NCBI GenBank assembly: GCA_963978545.1
Contig: OZ021730.1
Location: 11,477,796-11,541,795, forward strand
Direction of reading: 5' to 3'
From: Linyphia triangularis
Taxonomy: Eukaryota > Arthropoda > Arachnida > Araneae > Linyphiidae
DNA length: 64,000 bases
Under the pieces are notes generated by a model that did not search any database, had not been told where the DNA came from, and saw only the letters and a program-made list of their open reading frames with translations. Positions 1 to 10,231 of this stretch are shown here, piece after piece (position 1 is the stretch's first letter; each line of letters begins with the position of its first letter). A program made the position numbers and the translations under genes.

Positions 1-82
1 TCAAGGCCGAGTCTATTTTTATCCTTATGGGGAGGCCACGCCTCTTGTCTCACGAATGCTCCAATCCGAAACGAGCTCCACC

Positions 83-90
83 TATAAAAA
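83..90 (+). promoter_or_regulatory. TATA box of interrupted RING gene 1
   Basis: TATAAAAA lies 37 bp before the ATG at 127, with a CCAAT motif at about 61-65. The short TATA-to-ATG distance recurs in the other non-transposon ORFs of this window. Confidence 0.55.
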
Positions 91-126
91 GCGTTCGCTG
101 GTTCGTCGTCCTCGTCATTCGCTGCC

Positions 127-555
127 ATGTCTCACAACTTACCAGTCGACGTGGTTCGAGATGAATTCATCGAATCCTTTCCCTCCAGACCTCATCTCTT
201 GCATTTCACAACTTGCATGTTATAAGCAAGTTGTGAATTAAAAGCCGTCCTCCCTTCTGGTTCTCTGGAAGATTATCCAGTCTCCACTCTTGAGCATGTG
301 AATGGCATGTTTCCAGATTCCCGATGTCAGCATCTGAAATTTCGCCTTCATATGTGGGAGGTATTTGAGGAGATGCCTAGTGGAGACTTTACCACAGTAG
401 AGGATGCTCTTCAAGCATTGTATCATCGAAAGCTCCTTCGCAGGATTTACGAACTGATGCGAGTTTACATTCTTCACATTGATTCTCGCATCACGTTTCC
501 CGCAGGTTCTTTTTCCAAATTGGGAGACTTGTTGTGGAAATCCATCCGTTCCTTC
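127..555 (+). pseudogene. RING gene 1, 5' part, split by LINE A
   Basis: The frame opens at ATG 127 and runs to the LINE A insertion at 555/556, broken once by an in-frame TAA at 223-225. It resumes in the same frame at 6446, once the LINE and one copy of its target duplication are discounted. The part before the insertion is about 143 codons and has no motif I recognise; the RING domain lies wholly in the 3' part. The TAA falls in the loop of a small palindrome (CACAACTTGC with its complement, about 207-236), so a local rearrangement may have made the stop. The TATA box at 83-90 suggests a short leader. The product was probably a RING-type E3 ubiquitin ligase of about 204 residues. It is dead now. 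Host or viral origin is unresolved. Confidence 0.6.
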
Positions 556-1144
556 CCCTCAGGGGGTTTACTTCCTATAAGTAAACACGGGCTTCACAAC
601 CCCGAGGTACCCCAGTGATCTTTTCCTTCTTCTGTGTTATATTCTCTTTTTAAGTTTGGTATTTTTCTTTCGATTTCTTTTCTCCCTCGTTGTGGTTGCC
701 TCTACTGAGGTGAGGGGTCCCCGTGAGAAGCTTTTTGCCGCCCTGTAGCTGTCAGCTCCTCTCGGGCAATTAATCACCCACGTGTTTGCCGTGCGTGGAG
801 ACCCGTGTCCCTGGAAAGGGGGATCCTGGTAGTTGAGGGACGACATACTGTGCCAACACACTACTTCGGCCTTTGCTTCAGGTAAACGGGAGGTGCACAT
901 TGGTCCCGTGTGCATCAATCGGCTGGTCGTTTGACTTCGTCGGCGGCTAGGGATCAAGCAAGTGATCCGTTTTCCGGGAATCTCGTTAAGGGTGGAGACT
1001 TCACCGGGGCCGAATTGCCTGCGTATAGACCCTGGACAACCTGGTAGTGGATAGCCGAGCGCGCTTGTTTAGTTTCTCCTTTTGTTTCTTTATCTAGTTT
1101 TTGGTGCTTGCCGGCATCCTCTATCCCTTTCTTTTGTGGACTCC

Positions 1145-2365
1145 ATGGTGGGTGGGACTCCAGAGTCTGAATTTCTTTACATTACTTTCATGGCAACTTC
1201 TATCAATTCTCCTCCTTCATTGGAGCAACAAATGTTTAAATCTTTTCCTCAAGCTCGTTTCTTTGTAATGAAAAGACCTGAAGGATCTTTTCTAAATGTT
1301 TCTCCTTTCTTAATCGAAAAGGGTATTACTGGTTGTATTGGTGAAACTAAATCTATCAGCAAAATGCGTACTGGAGATCTTCTTATTGAAGTTTCTTCAG
1401 ATAAGCAAGCTGAATCTATACTTAAATTGACTTCTCTAGCCAACTTACCTGTGACTGTTTCTCCGCATGGTAACTTAAATTACTCTCGTGGTGTGATCTC
1501 CGCTGCAGATTTATTGTATGTCTCGGAAGAGGAAATTTTGGAAAATCTAAATGATCAAAAGGTGTGTAAGGTATCTCGAATTACAATCAGACGAGATGGT
1601 CAGATACAAAACACCAAACATCTGATCCTTACTTTTGAAACGCCTGTTCTACCACAACACATCAAGGTAGCTTATTTACGATGTCCCATCCGACCATACA
1701 TTCCCAACCCTCTGCGCTGTTTCCATTGTCAACAATTCGGCCATTCAAAATTGACCTGTCGCAGTAACGCCAAATGTGCTCGCTGCGCCAATGAGGGACA
1801 CGACAGCGAAAATTGCAATGCTCAGGAAAGGTGTGTCAACTGCGAAGGTGACCATCCTTCCTATTCTAGAACATGCCCGACTTGGAAACTAGAAAAAGAG
1901 ATCACAGCCACGAAGTTTAAAGACAACATCTCTTATCCGGAAGCCAGACGGAAAGTTACATCTCGCACACCAGTGCCTGGGAAGAGCTACTCATCTTCCA
2001 CACAGGTAACAATGAAAAACTGCAGCACTCAAACAGACACATTAAATCAGTTTTCAAATTTAGCATCAACCAGTACTATTAAGCCAAATTTAACCAAACC
2101 TGCCACATTATTTTCTTTAAATAACTCGCCAAAACAAACTGTCAACAAATGTTCATTATCAAAACAAAAATCTGCGAAATCTAAAGCTGTACAAGCTTTA
2201 AAACTTAAATCTGCGAGGGAATCCAGCTCTCGCAAACTGAGAAATCCTTTCAGGTTACCCACAATGGATGAAGATATGATGAATCTTCATCCATCTGATG
2301 ATGAAGAGGCGTTGCTGCGTGGGGATCCTGATGATTGTTCCATGACAACTTCCCCCATTAAGTAA
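1145..2365 (+). CDS. LINE A ORF1, Gag-like RNA-binding protein
   Basis: About 406 residues from ATG 1145, chosen because elements C and D use the same ATG context (CTCCATGG). A conserved PRE_C2HC-like region precedes three CCHC zinc knuckles (CFHCQQFGHSKLTC, CARCANEGHDSENC, CVNCEGDHPSYSRTC), expected to bind the element RNA in the RNP. The C-terminal part is basic and serine-rich and ends in acidic residues. The stop TAA (2363-2365) shares its last A with the ORF2 start codon, so reinitiation coupling is likely. The frame is intact. Confidence 0.9.
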   Translation: MVGGTPESEFLYITFMATSINSPPSLEQQMFKSFPQARFFVMKRPEGSFLNVSPFLIEKGITGCIGETKSISKMRTGDLLIEVSSDKQAESILKLTSLANLPVTVSPHGNLNYSRGVISAADLLYVSEEEILENLNDQKVCKVSRITIRRDGQIQNTKHLILTFETPVLPQHIKVAYLRCPIRPYIPNPLRCFHCQQFGHSKLTCRSNAKCARCANEGHDSENCNAQERCVNCEGDHPSYSRTCPTWKLEKEITATKFKDNISYPEARRKVTSRTPVPGKSYSSSTQVTMKNCSTQTDTLNQFSNLASTSTIKPNLTKPATLFSLNNSPKQTVNKCSLSKQKSAKSKAVQALKLKSARESSSRKLRNPFRLPTMDEDMMNLHPSDDEEALLRGDPDDCSMTTSPIK

Positions 2366-5300
2366 TGGCCTTAGTTTCTTGGAACTGCCGTGGTTTGCGG
2401 TCTAGAACTGATGATCTGAAATCCATCATCTCAACATACCATCCAGCATGTGTTGCGCTTCAGGAAACCTTTTTGAAGTCCACCCACTCTGTGAAGATTC
2501 GTAGATATAGTTGTGTACGAAAAGATCTAGATTCTGGTTCTACAGTGTCTGGCGGTGTATGCATTTTTACTTCCCATGATTATCCCAGCACTGTAGTACC
2601 ATTGCGTACATCTTTACAAGCAGTGGCTGTGAGAATTCACATCCAGTCTCTAATCACAGTCTGCTGTCTATATCTACCGCCGCATGCTATCATCCGTCAA
2701 CATGATTTGAACGACCTTTTGGATCAGCTACCTGCCCCTTTTTTGCTTCTTGGTGACTTGAATGGTCACAGTACATTGTGGGGAAATGATGACACGAACC
2801 CTCGTGGACAACAGATTGAGCACATGCTCTCTGATCACCATCTTTGCCTACTAAATAACGAGGAGAAGACATACTTTCATCAGCCCACACGAACTTTCCA
2901 CTCAATTGACCTAGCTATCTGCTCACCTGCACTTCTACCTTTTTTAAATTTTGCTGTTGACAGTGACTTGCACAACAGCGATCATTTCCTTCTACTTATC
3001 ACTCATGTTAACGGTACTCGTAGTAGGCTTCACCCATCTACGTACTTATACAAACGAGCAGATTGGGGTGTTTTTGAAGAAGAAGCAGTGATAACAGAAG
3101 CTATGGTAACCGTTGATGATATTAATCATGCTGTGCATAACGTCACCGAAAGTATCATAGGGGCAGCGGAAATTGCTATCCCGAAGAGTTCATCCCGTGT
3201 GAATAAGCACTACAAACCATGGTGGAATAATGAGTGCCGAACGGCATACAAGAAACAGAGGAAGTTGTGGGGTATTTTCCGACGATACCCTAGTACCCAG
3301 AATCTTATTGCTTTTAAAAAAGCCAAGGCATTTGCCAGAAAAGTGCGACGCCGTAGTCAGAAGGAATCATGGAAGAATTATGTGTCTTCAATAACATCTT
3401 CGACATCTAGTAAGCAATTGTGGAAGAAGGTCAAGGCAGCAAACGGTTTGTATTCGGAATTTTCCTGTCCGATTTTAGAAACCAGAGGCACCACTTATTC
3501 TTCCGTAGAGGATGTTGCCAACATCATCGGTGAAGCTTTTGAAAAAGTGTCTAGCTCTGAATCCTACAATCCAACTTTTTTGGTTGTTAAAAATCGTGCT
3601 GAGCAGACACCTATCAACTTCAAAAGCAAACTCTCTCTACCATACAACTGCGACTTCAAGATGTTCGAATTGAAACGATCTTTATCAAAGGCACATAATA
3701 CTAGTCCAGGTTCAGATCAAATTGGTTACGATATGCTCAGGCATTTGAAACAAGACTCCATCTCGAATGTCCTTCTTCTCTTTAATAGAATCTGGAGGGA
3801 GCAGACCTTCCCTTCAGCATGGAGAGAAGCTGTCGTTATTCCAATTCTGAAACCTGGTAAATATCCCAAAGATCCTCTGAATTATCGGCCGATAGCCTTA
3901 ACCAGTTGCCTATGTAAGACTTTTGAGCGCATGGTCAATGCTCGTCTCATTTATGTACTTGAAAAGAACAAATGCATTTCTCCTTTCCAGAGTGGGTTCA
4001 GACGTGGCCGGTCCACTCTAGACAACATTCTATTTCTGGAAACGGAGATCCGTAAAGCATTTGTTAGGAGAAACCATTTAGTTTCCATTTTTTTCGATGT
4101 CGAGAAGGCATATGATCGCACTTGGCGATATGGAATTCTGCGTACTTTGTTCGACTTTGGTTTTAGAGGTAACTTACCTGTTTTTATTTTTAACTTTTTA
4201 GCTTCACGTGTTTTTAGAATCAGAATTGGTTCTACCTTTTCCCGCGATTTTATTCAATCTGAGGGCGTCCCTCAGGGAAGTATTTTAAGTGTGACTCTTT
4301 TTAACCTACATTTTAGCCAAATTCTTGAGAAACTTCAGCCATCTGTTCGCGGAACACTCTATGTCGATGACCTTCAGATTTCATGTCAGGGAAGTTGGTT
4401 GGTTGTTTTCAGATTATCTGGCGCCGTCAGCAACACGAGGGCTATAATGCGCCGAAGCATTCGTCATTAGACAAGCCAACATACATTTACAAACACCCAT
4501 GCCTAACACGGGACTCGAACCCGCAACCTAGCGGTCTAGAAGCTAGCACGCTAACCACTATACCGTTTGGTCGGCTGATGTCAGGGAAGTAACATGCGTC
4601 TAATTGAAAGGCAACTACAAACTGCGGTTAACAATCTTGTTCAGTGGTGTGATCAGAATGGCCATACTCTTTCTCCTACAAAGAGCAACTGCGTCCATTT
4701 CTGCAAGAAAAGGAACCTTCATCTTGATCCTGTTATCCATATTCGCAACACCCCCATCCCTGTAATTAACGAGATACGTTTCCTAGGAGTGATTTTTGAC
4801 AGCAAGTTGACTTTTCTTCCGCATGTCCTCTCTCTACGGAAGAAGTGCGAAAAGTCATTAAACATCCTCAAAGTGCTGTCGAATACATCTTGGGGTGCTG
4901 ATCGTACCTCCTTACTCAGAGTGTATCAGTCGATCATTCTATCTCGAATCGACTATGGGTGTATTGCGTATGGTTCTGCTCGAGACTCAGTCTTGCGCAG
5001 ATTGGACACAATTCACAACTCGGCCATGAGAATATGCTCTGGTGCATTTAGAACATCACCCATCCCTAGTCTGGCCATAGAGTGTTACCAACTTCCTCTT
5101 GATCTCAGAAGGAAAAAGCTGTCGATCAATTTTTATTTTAAAGTTTTATCCATGTCCTCTCATCCTTTGAAACCCATGACTCTTGCTCCTAGTTTGAATC
5201 GTCTTTTTGTTGCCCGCCCATCTCACACTGTTCCATTTAGTGAACGAGTAAAAACCATACTTACTAATACCGATTTGAGTGATGTTATGGTGCAGATAAA

Positions 5301-6236
5301 CGAAGGCTTATGGTTTCCACTTGGGATATTCCATCTTTCCCTCATCTCAATCCCTTCATTTCATATTATAAAACTGATACTGCTCCAGCGATTTACCAGC
5401 AATTATTTCATCAACACAGCTGTCATTACAACTCATACTTGCCAGTATTTACTGATGGGTCGAAAGGAATAGGAAACGTCGGTTGTGGTGTCATTCTTGA
5501 TAACACAACTCATAGCTACAGGCTTCATCCTTCCTGTTCTGTATACACTGCCGAAGCAGTGGCAATTTCCCAAGCCCTCCAACTAATATCTAGGAGTCCC
5601 CATCGTAATTTCTGCATATACACAGACAGTATGAGTGTATTAAAGCAGCTGGAGCACTATGACACTAACTGCCATCCAGTAGTGTCATATATTTTTAACA
5701 TTTTAAAATCAATTAGAAATGAAGGCTTTGATATTGTTTTTTGTTGGGTGCCGAGTCACGTAGGTATTAAAGGTAACGAGCTTGCTGATAGCGCTGCAAA
5801 GGCAGCTTCTGTCATATTGCAACATGCCGTTCCATTAGTTGACATAAAGGCGTACACCAAGAAGTTCTTTAACTCCTTGTGGCAAGAATCTTGGGATATG
5901 CAACTCAGCAACAAGTTGCACTCCATTAAACCCACCATTCATCAGTGGACCATTGCACCAATGCGGAAGACTGACGTTAAATTGACAAGACTCCGTATTG
6001 GACACACTCGTTTCACTCACCGTCATCTTTTATTGGGGGAAAATCCTCCATTTTGTCTTTCTTGTCAAACTGATTTTACTGTTTTTCATATTTTAATTGT
6101 CTGTCCTGCTTTTAATCAACAACGCCTTAAGTATTTTAATAGCACAATTTTAAACTTGCACGATTTGATTGGAGAAATTCCTCATTCAAATCTTTTTTCG
6201 TTTTTAAATGTCATTGGGTTTTTAAGTCACATCTAG
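2365..6236 (+). pseudogene. LINE A ORF2 (endonuclease, RT, RNase H), broken
   Basis: Begins at ATG 2365. Visible blocks in order: AP endonuclease (SWNCRGL, GDLNGHS, SDHF), reverse transcriptase (GFRRGRSTLDN, FFDVEKAYDRTWRYGIL, GVPQGS, YVDDLQIS) and RNase H (FTDGSK, YTDSMS, ELADSAAKAA) with a Cys/His tail. A SINE plus target duplication, 195 bp in all, interrupts the frame just after the YVDD box. It adds a stop near 4470 yet keeps the downstream frame. A second lesion, a frameshift near 5310-5320, separates the RT/thumb from the RNase H frame. The protein would nick target DNA and prime reverse transcription, but this copy cannot be active. Confidence 0.9.
4396..4577 (-). mobile_element. tRNA-derived SINE inserted in LINE A RT
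   Basis: The 182-bp insert is flanked by a 13-bp duplication ATGTCAGGGAAGT (4383-4395 and 4578-4590). On the minus strand it begins with a tRNA-like head: an A-box-like TATAGTGGTTAG at about 4552-4563 and a B box GGTTCGAGTCC near 4510-4520. It ends with a tail carrying GGCGC...GCGCC arms and an A/C-rich end. That tail resembles the 3' end of the LINEs in this window, so a LINE of this group probably mobilises it. It is not a functional tRNA gene. Confidence 0.88.
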
Positions 6237-6445
6237 TTCATTTTACTGTAATACTTTTTTCGTCAAGTTGCCGGCCAACATTTTTGACACCCTTTTTATA
6301 TTTATACCTCTGTTTTTAATGTTTTACACTTAATTTTTATATTTTAACTGTTTTTATTTTTTTATCTTGGGCTTGGCGCAGCATGTCCGAAACCGGACCT
6401 TGTGCCATTAAAACTAACATCAAACTCAAACCCATCCGTTCCTTC

Positions 6446-6628
6446 GAATGGAGCTACATCTCCACCCTTTGCACCATTTGTCTGGAGCCGGTGAGTCTTC
6501 AGTTCGACCTATGCCAGCCCCCACAGCCTCCACTCACTCCCTGCAATCATCTGTTCCATCCCAGATGTCTGAGGAGCTGGACGAGACGTGTTGCCGCCTG
6601 TCCTCTTTGTCGTCGGACTTTGGTGTGA
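6446..6628 (+). pseudogene. RING gene 1, 3' part with RING-H2 domain
   Basis: After the LINE A target duplication the old frame resumes and reads through a RING-H2-type finger. It has CTIC near the start, a proline-rich spacer, CNHLFHPRC, and a closing CPLC, then a stop at about 6626-6628. The spacing Cx2C...CxHx2Hx2C...Cx2C fits a C3H2C3 RING that recruits an E2 ubiquitin-conjugating enzyme. A 26-bp hairpin begins 18 bp after the stop. The piece has no promoter of its own; it is the severed C-terminus of the gene at 127. Confidence 0.68.
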
Positions 6629-6646
6629 GGAGACACCAAGGTCCCC

Positions 6647-6714
6647 AAAAAAATGGGGGGTGAGGAGAGCCTTGGTGCATCTTGCATCGGCTCTCCTCCC
6701 CCCCCATTTTTTTG
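6647..6714. repeat. 26-bp hairpin at the 3' end of RING gene 1
   Basis: An inverted repeat with arms 6647-6671 and 6689-6713 (A-run, G-run, GAGGAGAGCC against its complement), one T/C mismatch and a loop of about 17 nt. It is followed by the 10-bp palindrome CCAACGTTGG at about 6729-6738. It may be a 3'-end or processing hairpin, or a small-RNA precursor; the sequence does not decide. Confidence 0.75.
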
Positions 6715-6715
6715 G

Positions 6716-7790
6716 GAGCGTGAACGCGCCAACGTTGGAGGGTTATCTGAAATCGAGTTGAGATTCTTTTCTCGGTGCAGATTCTCTCTCAACTCGAGAG
6801 TCTTTTTTTGAAATGAGGAATATGTCGTTGGTTGTTTTTCTCAAAGCATGACATTCACAATACACTTGATGATACTATTGGAATGATACAGAATACCATT
6901 GTTGGCTAATTGAACCTTCCCTTTGTTTCATTTCATTTGATTCACACAAACCTTTCATTGGTTTCATTTGATTGACGCAAACTTTTCCTTGGTTTCATTT
7001 CATTTGATTCACGCCAATTCTTTTCTCTGTGCAGATTCTCTCTCAACTCGAGACTCTTTTCTTTGAAATGAGGAATATGTCGTTGGTTGTTTTTCTCAAA
7101 GCATGACATTCACAATACACTTGATGATACTATTGGAATGATACAGAATACCATTGTTGGCTAATTGAACCTTCCCTGTGTTTCATTTCATTTGATTCAC
7201 ACAAACCTTTCATTGGTTTCATTTGATTGACGTAAACCTTTCCTTGGTTTCACTTCATTTAATTCACGCAAACCTTTCTTTGGTTTTATTTGATTGACGT
7301 AAACCTTTCCTTGGTTTCATTTCATTTGATTCACGCAAACCTTTCTTTAGTTTCATTTGATTTGATCGACGCAACCCTTTCATTGGTTTCAATTTCATTT
7401 GACGGGGTTTATTTGATTCGATTCCAATACAATCTTCCCTTCCTTGGTTTCATGTGATTGAATTCACATACAATCTTTCGCGACCATGATTTCATTGGAT
7501 TCGATTCCAATACAATCTTCCCGTCCTTGGTTTCATTTCATTGAATTCACATAAAATCTTTCTCGACCATGATTTCATTTGTTTCATCCATTTTCTCATC
7601 CTTAGTTTCATGTGATTGAATTCATATACAATTTTTCACGACCAATTTGATTCGATTACAATACAATCTTCCCGTCCTTGGTTTCATGTGATTGAATTCG
7701 TATACAATCTTTCGCGACCATGATTTCATTGGATTCGATTCCAATCTTCCCGTCCTTGGTTTCATGTGATTGAATTCGTGTCACCACAAA
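6716..7790. repeat. Degenerate direct repeats (TTTCATTTGATT-type) and a 160-bp duplication
   Basis: A block beginning at about 6762 (CTCGGTGCAGATTCTCTCTC to the TTGAACCTTCCC stretch) recurs at about 7020. The rest is many copies of a 40-60 bp unit containing CTTGGTTTCATTTGATT and CACGCAAACCTTTC variants. No gene is supported before 7656. The array overlaps and supplies the C-terminal codons of the minus-strand RING gene 2. Confidence 0.75.
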
Positions 7791-8207
7791 GTTCAACAAT
7801 GCCTGGTGTTCTGTTTGTCTTTGCCAATACCGCAGCACCGTGATGTTAAGGGGGTGCACGATGTCGACTCGACATACGGAGCAGTTCCAGTTCCACCGGA
7901 TCCACTCGGCGATACACTCGGTGTGGAAACGGTGGAGACAGTCCACGAGGAAGGGTTCGCAGGCGCCCACTTCCAAACAAATGGTGCAAGTGAAGGGGCG
8001 TTTCGTCGCGACCAAAATTTTTTGGATGTCCTTCTTGGACCAGGGGGAGCAACAGGTGGGACACTCCATGAAATTTTTTGCATGTCCTTTTTCTTCTAAC
8101 CGTTCGGCGAGACAAGGGAGATGGGTAAAGCACGTTATGCCGCTACAGAAATAGATGTCCTCGTTGGACATCCACTGCCCACAATACTCAAAAAGTAGAC
8201 GAGCCAT
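7656..8207 (-). CDS. RING gene 2, double-RING E3 ligase-like protein
   Basis: About 183 residues from ATG 8207. The C-terminal half of the domain region has a clear RING-H2: CTICLEV, then DCLHRFHTEC, then CSVC, fitting C3H2C3 E3 ligases that transfer ubiquitin from an E2. Upstream a second treble-clef-like set (CSGITC, THLPC, ECPTC) suggests a degenerate first RING. The last 45 or so residues are encoded by the neighbouring tandem repeat and include IQSHETKDGKI twice, so the original end was probably overrun. TATAAAAG at about 8257-8264 lies about 50 bp before the ATG. The promoter and first codons are duplicated at 8991-9165. I infer virus-like or effector use, not shown. Confidence 0.72.
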   Translation of the reverse strand: MARLLFEYCGQWMSNEDIYFCSGITCFTHLPCLAERLEEKGHAKNFMECPTCCSPWSKKDIQKILVATKRPFTCTICLEVGACEPFLVDCLHRFHTECIAEWIRWNWNCSVCRVDIVHPLNITVLRYWQRQTEHQALLNFVVTRIQSHETKDGKIGIESNEIMVAKDCIRIQSHETKDGKIVL

Positions 8208-8376
8208 AGCCACTTTGAACAGTGATGTTCTCTGAGCGAGACGGGTGTTTTGTCGTCTTTTATAGGGAAAGTGAACGGAAGCAGCGCCTCCTATACTCCT
8301 ATCATACTACCACCGTAAGCCGAATCGAAGGAAAAATCACTCGGTTTGGCGTTTTTTAAACATGAATTACAAAGAA

Positions 8377-8826
8377 TTAAATTCTTTCACTGTTCCATTT
8401 TAAAAGTGCGTTTTGCGCCTGGTCTTCAGCTGAAGAATATTTTTCCCCAATATAAAATACTTTTGGCAGAAGAGGACATAAATATATAAATGCTGACATA
8501 TCGGATGCCCCTATTGCTGTATCTTCATTTCCTTTTAAAACGTCAGTATAAAAACTGGACACATAGTTTTTCATATCATGATATGGCACATAATAATGAT
8601 AAAAAACACCAGAATCTGGAGGTGCACAGCTTCTGTATGGATCGTTTGGCAATAAATGATTTCTGTAAACAGTATTCGTATAAGTCCATTTGTTTACAAA
8701 TGAACTGGGCGTTGGTTGTATGACTTTTACAGATGAGTCGCTGGTTTTAATGAAAACAATCTGCCGTGGATGAAATTCACCACTGTACCAGATCCACTCT
8801 ATTGATGCAATGTATTCTAAATCCAT
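8377..8826 (-). CDS. Unknown 149-residue protein
   Basis: I do not recognise this protein. The ATG at 8826 is preceded by TATATAA at 8861-8867, the same compact layout as its neighbours. The sequence is rich in Tyr, Trp and Pro (EWIWYSGEF, YHYYVPYHDM). It has no cysteine cluster, signal peptide or clear membrane segment, and looks like a globular soluble protein. The gene lies between two copies of the RING gene 2 promoter, so it was either captured by that duplication or caused it. The frame is intact. Confidence 0.55.
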   Translation of the reverse strand: MDLEYIASIEWIWYSGEFHPRQIVFIKTSDSSVKVIQPTPSSFVNKWTYTNTVYRNHLLPNDPYRSCAPPDSGVFYHYYVPYHDMKNYVSSFYTDVLKGNEDTAIGASDMSAFIYLCPLLPKVFYIGEKYSSAEDQAQNALLKWNSERI

Positions 8827-8955
8827 CGTGTCAAGATACAAAATGGGCGAAGAAATCTCTTTATATAGGATTGACGTTAGAAAAAAATCTATTTTAAAGC
8901 AGCTGATTACACCTTTTCATGACGTAATGTTATTTTTCCTAGCCGATTGCAAATA

Positions 8956-9165
8956 TTATTTAACTGGTTGTTTGGCGAGTAGACGAGCCATAGCCACTTT
9001 GAACAGAGATGTTCTCTGAGCGAGACGGGTGTTTTGTCGTCTTTTATAGGGAAAGTGAACGGAAGCAGCGCCTCCTATGCTATCGAATGTCACGTGATAG
9101 ACGTCATACTACCACCGTAAGCCGAATCGAAGGACAAAGGAAAAATCACTCGGTTTGGCGTTTAG
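8956..9165 (-). repeat. Duplicated RING gene 2 promoter and truncated start
   Basis: Positions about 8978-9165 repeat 8196-8345 nearly base for base, including the TATA box (about 9043-9049) and the ATG (8991). The copy then reads only about ten codons before diverging and stopping at 8956. The distal part carries an extra CACGTG-containing stretch absent from the 8196-8345 copy. It is either a broken paralog or a duplicated promoter. Confidence 0.75.
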
Positions 9166-9218
9166 CCATTTTAAATGTTTACGCTGTCATTTTAACTTGC
9201 GTTTTTTTTTTTTTTTTT

Positions 9219-10021
9219 TTAATCTAATGCGGACAGAATGGGCAATACAATAATATCTAGTAATTTGGACCATGTACTCTTCTTCGGTTCTTGCGCAGCA
9301 GTCACTATTTTCAAGAAACGAACTTTTCTTGGCGTTTCTCGGACCAAAAGATCTTTCAAGTACTTTTCGGGGTGATACAAAGGTTTCCAACACTCGCACG
9401 GTGGGGTGCTATGATGAAACGTTTCGCAGGTATTAAGATGCCAACCTACATGGACATGTCGCACCAACGAAATTTGAAGTCCAACGAAGCGAGCCAACAC
9501 GTTGAATTGTCTCGCTCTCGATTCGTCCGAATGGGCTTGCCGAAATTGAATCCATTCCTGTTTGAAAAACTGCCATTCATCCTCACCTAAACTTTGCCAT
9601 TCCGCCCCAAAAAATTATTCCGCATCCAGCAACGCAGCATTACAGGCACATTCCATGGACTTCATTCTATTCTCTTGAAACAATAGATCCTCCTCCATGG
9701 CCTTTACCAACGATGCCGAAGAGTGTTTGGAATATATACAAGCATCCAGATGACCGTTGGGACATACTTGAACACCTTTCTTTTGAGCTATCCAGTTAAA
9801 ATGATGCATCTCCTCCGGAAGAAGGCCTTGAATTCTTAGCGTGGACGATAGAGTAAAAACATTTCCTGGATTTCGCAAAAGTTTAGCACATGCACAAAAA
9901 CGTTTCGAAACGCACGTTTTGAGATGCCATCCATGACCATTATACGGCTCCACCCACATTTTAGAATTAGCTAAATTAGCCAATTGATTGAAACGCAAAC
10001 CGGAAGATGGAGTCAGGATAT
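9219..10021 (-). pseudogene. Cys/His-rich two-repeat gene, split by Gypsy element
   Basis: I do not recognise the family. One frame runs from the Gypsy insertion point (10021) to a stop at 9219, interrupted once by an in-frame TAA at 9617-9615. The two halves each hold a related motif: GHGWHLKTC...CACAKLL in the first and VGWHLNTC...CECWKPL in the second. This implies internal duplication of a small Cys/His module. The start codon lies on the far side of the Gypsy at 24077, with TATA-like DNA at about 24138-24149. The intact gene had about 273 codons. It is inactive now through both lesions. Confidence 0.55.
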
Positions 10022-10231
10022 TGTCGCGTAGAATACGCTATCGAAGGAAATGAATGAATGAACAATCCGCAAGTAAACTCAAGACTTTTTTTTTCCAACT
10101 CTGGGAGCATCAACTTATATACATTTTAAGGATCTTCCAAACAGGAAGTATAAGAATCAGAACAATAGAATTTGCATATATACGATGGACGAACTTCCTA
10201 GATTCCTTCTAGAAAGTTCTAGAAACAATAT
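10022..10231 (-). repeat. Left LTR, outer part (before LINE B)
   Basis: Matches 23704-23918 apart from single substitutions. Its last 14 bases (10218-10231, TCTAGAAACAATAT) are the LINE B target site and recur at 16103-16116. Confidence 0.85.

Larger units (their letters stand above)
556..6431 (+). mobile_element. LINE A, full-length non-LTR retrotransposon (family 1), inactive
   Basis: The element is bounded by a 14-bp target duplication, 542-555 and 6432-6445 (CCATCCGTTCCTTC). It starts with the CCCTCAGGGGG 5' end shared with elements C, D and F. It has a 5' UTR, ORF1 with zinc knuckles, ORF2 (AP endonuclease, reverse transcriptase, RNase H), and a 3' UTR ending in a hairpin (TGGCGCA at 6374-6380, TGTGCCA at about 6401-6407) plus an A-rich tail. 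ORF2 is broken by a SINE and by a frameshift. The presence of RNase H and PRE_C2HC-type ORF1 knuckles places it in the Jockey/I group; I cannot fix the clade without a tree. Confidence 0.92.

Noticed and set aside
4500..4577. tRNA gene
   Set aside because: A and B boxes are present, but the anticodon loop is malformed and the piece is the head of a 182-bp insert with target duplications: a SINE.
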